DNA from: Lachnospiraceae bacterium | GTDB taxonomy: Bacteria; Bacillota_A; Clostridia; Lachnospirales; Lachnospiraceae | Direction of reading: 5' to 3' | Length of the DNA: 13,845 bases | NCBI GenBank assembly: GCA_017634255.1 | Contig: JAGBNT010000108.1 | Location: 1-13,845 of the forward strand | Shown: positions 6,742-12,656 of the stretch, piece after piece | How the letters are laid out: each line of letters begins with the position of its first letter | Position numbering within the stretch: the stretch's first letter is position 1 | Notes under the pieces: model-generated | Database searches by the model: none | What the model saw: only the letters and a program-made list of their open reading frames with translations | Told to the model about the DNA's origin: nothing | Program-made: the position numbers and the translations under genes

Positions 6742-7752
6742 ATGGGACGCAACATGTACAAGTGGGTTGACGATACGATCGCATCCAAAACCAAGAAGGC
6801 ACTGCCGGTCCTGTCTTTTCCCGCCATCCAGAAAATGGGAATAGCGGTTGAAGATATTGTAAGAGACAGCGACAAACAGGCCGAGGGCATTAAGATCATC
6901 GCCGATTCTTTCGACACCGCTGCCGCAGTGAGCTATATGGATCTGTCTGTAGAGGCAGAGGCTTTCGGCTCCGAGATACGATATTCCAAGGAAGAGGTTC
7001 CGACCGTGATCGGCTCCATTATCGAGGAGATGGAAGATGCGGAGGCTCTGAAGGTGCCAGAGGTTGGGGCAGGCAGAACGGGTAACAATATCGAGGCTAT
7101 GAAAAAAGCCAAGGAGCTGGTAACCGACAGACCGCTTTTTGCCGGTATCATCGGTCCCTTTTCCCTTGCGGGAAGGCTCATGGATGTCTCCGAGGCAATG
7201 ATATACTGCTACGATGAGCCGGAAATGGTACATGAGGTGCTTAAGAAGGTTACAGATTTCCTCATCAAATACAGCCTTGCTTACAAGGAGGCGGGGGTAG
7301 ACGGCGTCGTCGTTGCAGAGCCGCTGGCAGGGCTCATGTCCGGTGAGCTTGCTCAGGAATTTTCCGCCGACTATATGAAGCAGCTTGTAACTGCGGTGCA
7401 GGATGAAAGCTTCCTCGTCGTATACCACAACTGCGGCAATTCCGCCATCGCCACTGCGGACACCATAGTAAATAACGGCTGCCGCATGTTCCACTTCGGC
7501 AACGCAATAGATATGGCGGAGATGATGTCCCACATACCGGCAAACTGCATAGCAATGGGTAATGTAAATCCCTCCGGCGAATTTAGAAACGGAACTCCTG
7601 AAAGCATATACGCAGCTACCGAAAAGGTATTGAGCGAATGTTCAAAATATGATAATTTTGTTATATCCTCAGGCTGTGACATACCACCCATGTCTCCCTG
7701 GGAAAATATCGAAGCCTTCTTTAAGGCGGTAAAGGACTTTCAGGAGAAATGA
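6742..7752 (+). CDS. MtaA/CmuA-type (URO-D fold) methylcobamide:cofactor methyltransferase-like protein
   Basis: The 336-residue protein belongs to the URO-D superfamily branch of MtaA, MtbA and CmuA, which move methyl groups between corrinoid proteins and a thiol or other acceptor. Visible landmarks are GIIGPFSLAGRLMD (136-149), DGVVVAEPLAGLMS (187-200), VYHNCGN (227-233), MGNVNPSGEF (272-281) and ISSGCDIPP (309-316). His229, Cys231 and Cys312 match the zinc-binding His-X-Cys...Cys arrangement reported for MtaA, so the catalytic zinc site looks complete. The start follows AAAGGAGG by 10 bases; a second Met at residue 5 is possible. It is transcribed divergently from the corrinoid activator, which supports a corrinoid role. 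The native acceptor (tetrahydrofolate, a thiol or other) cannot be told. A recombinase gene starts 28 bp downstream. Confidence 0.83.
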   Translation: MGRNMYKWVDDTIASKTKKALPVLSFPAIQKMGIAVEDIVRDSDKQAEGIKIIADSFDTAAAVSYMDLSVEAEAFGSEIRYSKEEVPTVIGSIIEEMEDAEALKVPEVGAGRTGNNIEAMKKAKELVTDRPLFAGIIGPFSLAGRLMDVSEAMIYCYDEPEMVHEVLKKVTDFLIKYSLAYKEAGVDGVVVAEPLAGLMSGELAQEFSADYMKQLVTAVQDESFLVVYHNCGNSAIATADTIVNNGCRMFHFGNAIDMAEMMSHIPANCIAMGNVNPSGEFRNGTPESIYAATEKVLSECSKYDNFVISSGCDIPPMSPWENIEAFFKAVKDFQEK

Positions 7753-7757
7753 GCTTT

Positions 7758-7776
7758 CCTGAATAAGACATTCAGG
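7758..7776 (+). other. Hairpin overlapping the recombinase ribosome binding region
   Basis: CCTGAAT-(AAGAC)-ATTCAGG forms a perfect 7-bp stem in the 28-bp gap before the recombinase ATG at 7781. The right arm contains the only purine-rich ribosome-binding candidate (CAGG). No U-tract follows, so it is not a terminator. It could limit translation of the recombinase. It could also be a recombinase binding site, since dif-type sites have similar inverted arms around a short centre. Confidence 0.45.
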
Positions 7777-7780
7777 CGGT

Positions 7781-8845
7781 ATGGAGACAAAACCTGCTTA
7801 TCACTTTGAAAAAAATAAGATCTACAGCAAAAAGCTGGAGGGTATCATAAAACATGAGCTGCCTCCCTATTGCAGGGAATATTTTATCGCTCTTGAAAAC
7901 AGGACGCAGATAAGGACACGGCTCGCCTACGCTTATGACCTCCAGCTTTTCTTTTATTATATCCAGAGCGAAAATCCACTTTATTCCAAGCTGGCAATCC
8001 GCGATATCCCCTTCGAGGCTATAAAAAATCTGGACAGGATGGATTTTGAGGAGTATATGCATTTCCTGCGCTCCTATGAAAAGGACGGAAGATACGGCAG
8101 CAATGGGGATGCCGCCTTATCCAGACGCCTTTCCTCCCTGCGCTCATTTTTTACCTACCTCTACGATACCGATGCCATAGCCTCCAATCCGGTGACCAAG
8201 GTACAGCTCCCTAAACGAAAGGAGCAGCCTATAACGGTTCTGGAAAGCAATGAGGTGGATTCACTTTTAAGCGCCCTTAAAACCGGGGATATATGGAACG
8301 CCCACGAAAGGGCTTATCACGAAAAGACCGGCAGGCGGGACTATGCCCTTTTTTACCTGCTGCTAAATACCGGCATACGTGTTTCCGAAGCGGAGGGGCT
8401 CAATATTGATGATGTAGACTTTGTACACAATGAGCTGCGGATAATCAGAAAGGGCGGACGCTATGATATCCTCGGCTTAAGCGACGCAGTTAAGGAGGTT
8501 CTGACGGAATACATAAACTCCGACAGGCTTGTCCTTTTGGGCGAAAGCTCTTCCGAAAAGGCACTGTTTGTGTCAGGCAGGGGAAAACGCCTTTCTGTCC
8601 GGGCTATTCAGGCAATGACCGAAAAGATAGGAAAAAGGCTGTTCCCAATGAAGCACATCACCCCACACAAGATGAGGAGCACCTTTGGTACAGCCTTTCA
8701 GGAAAAAACCGGTGATATCTTCCTTACGGCAGCCATGCTGGGCCACTCCGACGTAAATACCACCAGGAAACACTATGTAAGACAGGATAAGCAAAAGGTC
8801 AAGGAAGCTTTCAGAAGCTTCAACGTAAGCGAAACGCAGTCATGA
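7781..8845 (+). CDS. Tyrosine recombinase, XerS/XerD-like
   Basis: The 354-residue protein has an N-terminal core-binding (SAM-like) domain at about 27-140 and a catalytic domain at about 150-345. The tyrosine recombinase residues are all present: Arg200 (NTGIRVSEAEGL), Lys224 (RKGGRYD), His296 and Arg299 (TPHKMRST), His322 (LGHSD) and Tyr332 (HYV). The usual HxLRHT box reads HKMRST, a mild departure. The N-terminal extension with LPPYCREYF and the long core-binding domain recall XerS, the single chromosome-dimer recombinase of streptococci, more than the roughly 300-residue XerC/XerD. No excisionase, phage or conjugation gene is near, so a housekeeping role is favoured over an integrase. An in-frame TGA at 7760 rules out an upstream start. 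The 3' end overlaps the convergent aldo/keto reductase gene by 6 bp. Confidence 0.85.
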   Translation: METKPAYHFEKNKIYSKKLEGIIKHELPPYCREYFIALENRTQIRTRLAYAYDLQLFFYYIQSENPLYSKLAIRDIPFEAIKNLDRMDFEEYMHFLRSYEKDGRYGSNGDAALSRRLSSLRSFFTYLYDTDAIASNPVTKVQLPKRKEQPITVLESNEVDSLLSALKTGDIWNAHERAYHEKTGRRDYALFYLLLNTGIRVSEAEGLNIDDVDFVHNELRIIRKGGRYDILGLSDAVKEVLTEYINSDRLVLLGESSSEKALFVSGRGKRLSVRAIQAMTEKIGKRLFPMKHITPHKMRSTFGTAFQEKTGDIFLTAAMLGHSDVNTTRKHYVRQDKQKVKEAFRSFNVSETQS

Positions 8846-9838
8846 CGCGCAGATACCGTCTATTTTTTCCAGCTCTTCCTTAGTAAAATCAGTATTTTCA
8901 ATAGCAGAAATATTTTCTGTGATCTGTGCGGGTCTCGATGCCCCGATCAATACAGAGCACACTTCATCGTCCTTTAGTACCCAGGACAGCGCCATCTGTG
9001 CAAGGCTCTGACCGCGCTGCTTTGCCATATCATTTAGAGCGCGTATCTTAGAGAGCTTTTCCTCGGTGACATCCTCCCTGTGGAGGAAGCGGCCGTCACG
9101 GGCGATTCGGCTGTCTTCAGGTATCCCGTTTAAATATTTATCAGACAGCATACCCTGTGCAAGCGGGCTGAAGGCTATTATGCCCATGCCGAGCCTTCTG
9201 CAGGCGCTCTTGACCCCGTCGCTCTCTATCTTTCTGTCAAAGATGGAATACCTGCGCTGATTGACTATAAGGGGGCAGTGAAGCTCTTTCATTATCTCAA
9301 CAGCTCTTTCGGTATTCTCCTGATCATAATTGGATATTCCGGCGTACAGCGCCTTTCCGCTCTGCACGATCCAAGCAAGTGCCTCCATAGTCTCTTCCAG
9401 CGGCGTCTCGGGATCCATCCTGTGATGATAAAAAATATCCACATAATCCAGTCCCAGCCTGGTAAGGCTCTGGTCCAGACTGGCTACCAGATACTTTTTA
9501 CTTCCCCAGTTCCCATAGGGACCCTCCCACATATCGTAGCCCGCCTTGGTGGTTATGACCAGCTCATCTCTGTACGGCTTAAAATCCTCGGCAAGTATCC
9601 TGCCTGCATTGGTCTCGGCACTGCCATATACAGGACCGTAATTGTTTGCAAGATCGAACTGGGTTATACCGTTGTCAAAGGCTGTCCGGCAGATGGCTTT
9701 CATGTTGTCATAGTTATCCCGGCTGCCGAAATTATGCCAAAACCCCAGAGATACCGCGGGAAATTTCAAACCGCTCTTTCCCACATGATTATATTTCATT
9801 TTTTCATAGCGCTTTTCGTCGGCTTTATATATATCCAT
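8840..9838 (-). CDS. Aldo/keto reductase, YghZ (L-glyceraldehyde 3-phosphate reductase) type
   Basis: The 332-residue NADPH-dependent reductase has the AKR tetrad Asp62, Tyr67, Lys98 and His139 (FDLANNYGP, ITTKAGYDMW, IFYHHRMDPETP). The family segments GNWGSKKYL, SLDQSLTRLGLDYVDIFYHHR, GISNY, NQRRYSIFDR and SPLAQGMLSDKYL follow in order. The C-terminal cofactor segment reads CSVLIGASRPAQI. These place it with E. coli YghZ (AKR14). The start at residue 1 is supported because the stretch ADEKRYEKMKYNHVGKSGL matches the N-terminus I recall for YghZ. No strong ribosome binding site lies close to the ATG. The gene begins 6 bp after the carbonic anhydrase stop, so translation is probably coupled. 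Substrates of this family include methylglyoxal and other small aldehydes; the physiological one is unknown here. Confidence 0.87.
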   Translation of the reverse strand: MDIYKADEKRYEKMKYNHVGKSGLKFPAVSLGFWHNFGSRDNYDNMKAICRTAFDNGITQFDLANNYGPVYGSAETNAGRILAEDFKPYRDELVITTKAGYDMWEGPYGNWGSKKYLVASLDQSLTRLGLDYVDIFYHHRMDPETPLEETMEALAWIVQSGKALYAGISNYDQENTERAVEIMKELHCPLIVNQRRYSIFDRKIESDGVKSACRRLGMGIIAFSPLAQGMLSDKYLNGIPEDSRIARDGRFLHREDVTEEKLSKIRALNDMAKQRGQSLAQMALSWVLKDDEVCSVLIGASRPAQITENISAIENTDFTKEELEKIDGICAS

Positions 9839-9844
9839 TGTGTC

Positions 9845-10387
9845 TTACAGCCATTCTACCTTTCCGCTTTCGATATCGTAGATAGCGCCCTTAACCTCGC
9901 ACTTGTCCCTGATCTCTGTAAGCTTTTCATTTATTACTGCAACGCTGTGTTCTACGTTTAATCGGGAAGCCTTGTAAGGATCCTTTTCACTTCCCACTGC
10001 CTTCTTTATCTCATCGGTTATGGTCTTAATGAAGGAAGGGGCGTGCCCCTCCAGCGCGGCTCCCACAGCCCCGCAGTTGGTATGCCCAAGAACCAGTACC
10101 AGCGGGCTTCCCAGATGATCCACTGCGTATTCTACGCTTCCGAGCTGGTGATCAGCCATGACATTTCCTGCAACCCGAATTGTAAAAAGCTCGCCTATCC
10201 CTGCCATAAATATATCTTCGGGAATTACTCTGGAATCGGAGCAGGTTACTACCACTGCATATGGATGCTGACCGTTCTCCTTAGTATCTTTCCTGATGGC
10301 AGGAGAGATATCTCCGCTGTTTGAGGCTGCACTGAGGTATGCCTCATTTCCCTTTTTCATTTTTTCGATTATTTCTTTTACTGTCAT
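9845..10387 (-). CDS. Beta-class carbonic anhydrase
   Basis: The 180-residue cytoplasmic enzyme hydrates CO2 to bicarbonate (EC 4.2.1.1). The zinc ligands are Cys49, His102 and Cys105, and the Asp51/Arg53 dyad lies in CSDSR. GELFTIRVAGN (65-75), GSVEYAVDHLG and LVLGHTNCGAV are standard family segments. The start at 10387 is chosen because AAGGAGG lies seven bases upstream, although the reading frame stays open for 31 codons further. The length is normal for short clostridial beta enzymes. It is the first gene of a leftward pair with the aldo/keto reductase. Its leader, about 120 bases from the predicted promoter, contains two hairpins including a 54-base nested one, which may affect expression. 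Confidence 0.92.
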   Translation of the reverse strand: MTVKEIIEKMKKGNEAYLSAASNSGDISPAIRKDTKENGQHPYAVVVTCSDSRVIPEDIFMAGIGELFTIRVAGNVMADHQLGSVEYAVDHLGSPLVLVLGHTNCGAVGAALEGHAPSFIKTITDEIKKAVGSEKDPYKASRLNVEHSVAVINEKLTEIRDKCEVKGAIYDIESGKVEWL

Positions 10388-10427
10388 ACACCAACCTCCT
10401 TTTTTACGGTTTAATGTAAGGGTCAAA

Positions 10428-10440
10428 AGCACTTCGTGCT
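10428..10440. repeat. Small hairpin with TTC loop
   Basis: AGCAC-TTC-GTGCT lies in the carbonic anhydrase leader, 41 bases before the start codon and next to the larger nested palindrome. The three-base TTC loop is the same as in hairpins at 13716-13730 and 13757-13771. Confidence 0.55.
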
Positions 10441-10445
10441 GGTTT

Positions 10446-10499
10446 TTAATGCAATATATAGTTATTTTGAGCCAGCTCAAAAAATATATATTGCATTAA
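10446..10499. repeat. Nested 54-bp inverted repeat in the carbonic anhydrase leader
   Basis: The outer arms (10446-10460 and 10485-10499; TTAATGCAATATATA and its complement) pair perfectly over 15 bp. Inside, TTTTGAGC (10465-10472) pairs with GCTCAAAA (10475-10482) over 8 bp, leaving GTTA and AA as an internal loop. It lies between the predicted promoter and the start of the carbonic anhydrase gene, so it would be transcribed. There is no coding potential; it could be a miniature palindromic repeat or a leader structure. Confidence 0.7.
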
Positions 10500-10507
10500 T
10501 ACATCGT

Positions 10508-10542
10508 ATTATAATAATACTTTAGGCAAATTATTTATTCAA
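10508..10542 (-). promoter_or_regulatory. Predicted promoter of carbonic anhydrase/aldo-keto reductase operon
   Basis: On the minus strand TTGAAT (10537-10542) is followed after 17 bp by TATTAT (10514-10519) and directly by a perfect TATAAT (10508-10513). The start would be near 10502-10507, just before the nested hairpin. The remainder of the gap up to 10663 shows no clear rightward promoter for the zinc-ribbon gene. Confidence 0.55.
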
Positions 10543-10663
10543 GCCGAATACAAGGATTCATGGGTGTTCTGAAAAAAAGATAAGAAAAATCTTATGTAAT
10601 CTATACAACCACCCTGTTAAGTGCTAAACTACATCTTGATGAAGTTGAGGGAGGAACCACAAG

Positions 10664-10831
10664 ATGATGATTTGCACATGTAACGAATGTAGGTTTATGT
10701 TTAAGGGCAGTAATAATACCAAGAGATGTCCCGATTGCGGTGCCATGGATATACGTCCTGCTACAGATGAGGAGTACGACGAATATATTGCTTATCAGAA
10801 AGAATTTTATCCTCAGGGTCAGACAGCATAA
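10664..10831 (+). CDS. Small zinc-ribbon protein, 55 residues, unknown function
   Basis: A short reading frame begins with ATG ATG after GGGAGGAA, a good ribosome binding site about 7 bases upstream, and ends in TAA. It encodes two Cys knuckles, CTCNEC (Cys4, Cys6, Cys9) and RCPDCG (Cys22, Cys25). An acidic, Tyr-rich tail (DEEYDEYIAYQKEFYP) follows. The C-x2-C...C-x2-C pattern indicates a small zinc ribbon or rubredoxin-like fold, probably metal-binding. A terminator follows within 35-90 bp. The ribosome binding site, paired Cys motifs and terminator make it a credible gene despite its size. I do not recognise a named family; rubredoxin itself is excluded by the spacing and by the missing aromatic core. 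Confidence 0.75.
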   Translation: MMICTCNECRFMFKGSNNTKRCPDCGAMDIRPATDEEYDEYIAYQKEFYPQGQTA

Positions 10832-10863
10832 GTTACATTTTTAATCTCTTTGCCAACTGGAAG

Positions 10864-10920
10864 GAGGCAGAGGCTGCACCTCCGAAGATCCGTTTTCTAT
10901 CCGGCAGGTTCTGCCTCTTT
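10864..10920 (+). terminator. Predicted terminator after the zinc-ribbon gene
   Basis: GAGGCAGA (10864-10871) pairs with TCTGCCTC (10910-10917). CTGC (10874-10877) and GCAG (10904-10907) extend the stem after a small internal loop, and TTTATT follows. The loop is long (26 bases), so efficiency is uncertain, but it is backed up by the stronger hairpin just downstream. Confidence 0.5.
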
Positions 10921-10925
10921 ATTGT

Positions 10926-10961
10926 AAAAAACGACATCGTCCGTATTCGATGTCGTTTTTA
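10926..10961. terminator. Strong bidirectional intrinsic terminator
   Basis: A 13-bp perfect stem (AAAAACGACATCG with its complement, 10927-10939 and 10948-10960) encloses the loop TCCGTATT. The A and T runs at the stem ends give a U-tract in both directions. It lies between convergent genes: the zinc-ribbon gene on the left and the superoxide reductase/lipoprotein pair, which ends 20 bp away, on the right. Confidence 0.85.
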
Positions 10962-10980
10962 TTTTGCTGATTTTTTGTTT

Positions 10981-11598
10981 TTAAAGGGCGTGAAGCAGTT
11001 TATAAAGTATCTGCGGAAGGACAGGCTTCGCCTCCTCGGGCTTTGTTTCTGCCGGCTTTGCTGCCGATGCCTCTCCGGCGCTGACACTTTCTGCAGTACT
11101 GACACTTTCCGCGATGACGCTTTCTGCGGTGCCGGTGCCGGTTTCTGAATTACTCCCGCCATTTCCTGCACTGCCGTTCTCACCAGAACTGCTGTCAACA
11201 GAACTGCTGTCAACAGGGCTGCTTTCCGTGGTCTGAGTCGCAGTAGTTGCAGTCTCCGCGGTCTCCCCGGAAGCTTTCAGGTCGGTCTGCTCCAGCTCTG
11301 CTGCCGCCTCGGGGGTTGTCTCTGTCTCCCCGGCTCCAACCGCTGCCTCCCCGGAGGAAGCCTCTTTTGCCGCTCCTTCGTCCTCTGTAACAATCTCGTC
11401 AGGAGCGTCTTCCTGAACCTCCTCCGCGCCGGTTTCCGCGACGTTTTCCGCAGCTACGGGCGTTTTGGCTGTACTCTCAGTCCTTATCACAACAGCTCCT
11501 GTCTTGGGATCGTCATAGGAAAGCTCCGCCTTGCCGCATCCCCAGGAAAGCAGAACGGCAAGCAGGAGCGTTATCATTAATGGATAAGGCTTTTTCAT
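10981..11598 (-). CDS. Low-complexity Glu/Ala/Ser/Thr-rich lipoprotein, unknown function
   Basis: The 205-residue protein starts MKKPYPLMITLLLAVLLSWGC, a lipoprotein-type signal with the Cys at 21. The lipobox is slightly unusual, with Ser rather than Leu at -3. After a short ordered-looking stretch (AELSYDDPKTGAVVIRTES) the rest is disordered: Glu, Ala, Ser and Thr dominate. Short internal repeats occur (VDSSSVDSSS; AESVSTAESVSAGEAS), the first from a DNA tandem repeat near 11186-11217. The end, PVLPQILYKLLHAL, is a short hydrophobic or amphipathic tail. I recognise no domain. The ATG directly follows the superoxide reductase stop (TAAATG), so the two are translated from one message. A surface or wall-spanning role is plausible but unproven. 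The strong terminator lies 20 bp beyond the stop. Confidence 0.7.
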   Translation of the reverse strand: MKKPYPLMITLLLAVLLSWGCGKAELSYDDPKTGAVVIRTESTAKTPVAAENVAETGAEEVQEDAPDEIVTEDEGAAKEASSGEAAVGAGETETTPEAAAELEQTDLKASGETAETATTATQTTESSPVDSSSVDSSSGENGSAGNGGSNSETGTGTAESVIAESVSTAESVSAGEASAAKPAETKPEEAKPVLPQILYKLLHAL

Positions 11599-11979
11599 TT
11601 AGATATCCTTCTTCCAGAGTCCATGCAGATTGCAGTATTCATATACAGCAACAGGCTTTCTTCCATTCAGTACAAACTCCGCTCTGGGTGCCTCTCCGGG
11701 CTTTAAATACTTGATCTGTCCATCGGTCTCGGTCTGAAGATATATCCACTGAATGTAGTGCTCCTCAAGCATGGGATGTTCAACTGAGCCTACCTGAACC
11801 TTTAAGGTGTCGCCATCTACAGTTACATCGGGAACATGCTTTTCCATAGCTCCGTCCGAGGTATTTGCCGTAAGCTCCTGCATCTCCTCACCGCAGCAAT
11901 GCGGAATACATGTACCGGAATTTAAAACCATCACTACATTTTTACACTTGTTGCATCTTAATATCCTTATGTCTGCCAT
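11599..11979 (-). CDS. dfx: Superoxide reductase, class I desulfoferrodoxin
   Basis: The 126-residue cytoplasmic non-haem iron protein reduces superoxide to hydrogen peroxide (EC 1.15.1.2) without releasing oxygen, suiting an anaerobe. The N-terminal desulforedoxin-like domain (1-36) holds the Fe(Cys)4 ligands Cys9, Cys12, Cys28 and Cys29. The catalytic domain has His48 (EKHVP, with Lys47), His68 (VEHPM), His74 (EEHYI), Cys116 and His119 (CNLHGLW). Positions 9-74 match the ligand numbering known from Desulfovibrio desulfoferrodoxin. The length is normal. AAGGAG lies about 10 bases before the ATG. It is the first gene of a pair with the low-complexity lipoprotein. I found no clear PerR-type operator or promoter in the 60 bases upstream, where the structured repeat begins. 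Confidence 0.95.
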   Translation of the reverse strand: MADIRILRCNKCKNVVMVLNSGTCIPHCCGEEMQELTANTSDGAMEKHVPDVTVDGDTLKVQVGSVEHPMLEEHYIQWIYLQTETDGQIKYLKPGEAPRAEFVLNGRKPVAVYEYCNLHGLWKKDI

Positions 11980-12040
11980 TTTTCCCGCTCCTTATTTTTG
12001 TTTACTCTGAAAGTATCTTTTGCAAGTCACTATTCCGCGA

Positions 12041-12215
12041 GGGTTTTGCAAAGCAAAATCCTGCAAAATGTGCCGGTGGCACATTTTGAATGCCGTTTAA
12101 TCGTTGTTTAGCAGCGATTTTGTGTTCGACAAAGTCGAATTTTCATCACAAAATCGCCAACTAAACGCCCACTTTTATTTATGGTGGTATCATATGGCAC
12201 GAGATGGGCGTTTAG
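12041..12215. repeat. Intergenic block of nested palindromes between superoxide reductase and HU genes
   Basis: Four structures follow one another in the 291-bp gap. First, GGGTTTTGC-(AAA)-GCAAAATCC, with one G-T pair, at 12041-12061. Second, an 11-bp perfect stem CAAAATGTGCC-(GGT)-GGCACATTTTG at 12064-12088. Third, 11-bp arms GCGATTTTGTG and CACAAAATCGC (12114-12124, 12147-12157) enclose TTCGAC-(AAA)-GTCGAA. Fourth, 11-bp arms CTAAACGCCCA (12161-12171) and TGGGCGTTTAG (12205-12215) stand 33 bases apart. CTAAAC can alternatively pair with GTTTAG at 12106-12111. No reading frame of note is present. Confidence 0.75.
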
Positions 12216-12216
12216 T

Positions 12217-12246
12217 AAAAAACTGCTGCCCGCATGAGCAGCAGTT
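12217..12246 (-). terminator. Intrinsic terminator of the HU gene
   Basis: On the minus strand AACTGCTGC, an 8-base loop and GCAGCAGTT form a 9-bp perfect stem running into six U residues. It begins 24 bases after the HU stop codon. Confidence 0.88.
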
Positions 12247-12270
12247 TCATATAAACCCTTGTCTATATTG

Positions 12271-12558
12271 TTATTTTTTCTTCTTGCCGTTAACAAGTTC
12301 CTTCAGTGCAGCACCCGCCTTGAACTTGGGCGCTTTAGATGCAGCAATCTTGATCTCTTTGCCGGTCTGAGGATTGCGGCCTTTGCGAGCTGCGCGCTTT
12401 GCAACTTCGAAGGTACCAAATCCGATAAGCTGAACTTTTCCGCCTTTCTTGAGTTCCTTGCCTACTACATCAACAAGGGCCTTGATAGTAGCCTCGGTAT
12501 CCTTCTTTGAAAGTTTAGTCTGCTTTGCGATTGCTTCAACTAATTCTGTCTTGTTCAT
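12271..12558 (-). CDS. hup: HU family DNA-binding protein
   Basis: The 95-residue nucleoid protein binds and bends DNA as a homodimer. The sequence is textbook HU: MNKTELVEAIA, the helix pair at 1-40, GFGTF at 46-50, and the beta arm RKGRNPQTGKEI with the DNA-intercalating Pro63. It ends in a basic KKKK tail. The start is set at 12558 because GGAGGA lies five bases upstream; the open frame extends 18 codons further without a matching site. It has its own promoter and terminator, so it is probably a single-gene unit. No second HU paralogue is in the window. Confidence 0.96.
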   Translation of the reverse strand: MNKTELVEAIAKQTKLSKKDTEATIKALVDVVGKELKKGGKVQLIGFGTFEVAKRAARKGRNPQTGKEIKIAASKAPKFKAGAALKELVNGKKKK

Positions 12559-12615
12559 AGCTTCCTCCATTATTAATACAAAAACTAGCAGAATTATATA
12601 ATTGTTACACAATAT

Positions 12616-12644
12616 ACAGTATATCGCTTTGTTTACTTTGTCAA
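12616..12644 (-). promoter_or_regulatory. Predicted promoter of the HU gene
   Basis: On the minus strand a perfect TTGACA (12639-12644) is clear. The -10 is either TACTGT with a 17-bp spacer or TATACT with a 15-bp spacer (12616-12623). Either gives a leader of about 50 bases with an AT-rich start, consistent with strong expression. Confidence 0.55.
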
Positions 12645-12656
12645 CCTATTTTTCCC

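Noticed and set aside
6703..7533. 276-codon open frame on the minus strand
   Set aside because: It is antisense to the MtaA-like gene, whose motifs and ribosome binding site are clear; the frame is a codon-bias shadow.
7781..8845. Integrase of a genomic island with attachment sites
   Set aside because: No tRNA, excisionase, phage or conjugation genes and no flanking direct repeats were seen, and the protein looks more like a housekeeping XerS-type recombinase.
9278..9961. 227-codon open frame on the plus strand
   Set aside because: It is antisense to the aldo/keto reductase and carbonic anhydrase genes, and no family motif is visible.
9845..10480. Carbonic anhydrase start at 10480
   Set aside because: The extra 31 residues run through the leader hairpins and are not family-like; AAGGAGG fixes the start at 10387.
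12041..12215. CRISPR array
   Set aside because: The units are palindromes of different sequence without regular spacers, and no cas genes are present.
12271..12612. HU start at 12612
   Set aside because: The 18 extra codons precede a strong ribosome binding site, and HU proteins begin MNKTEL.
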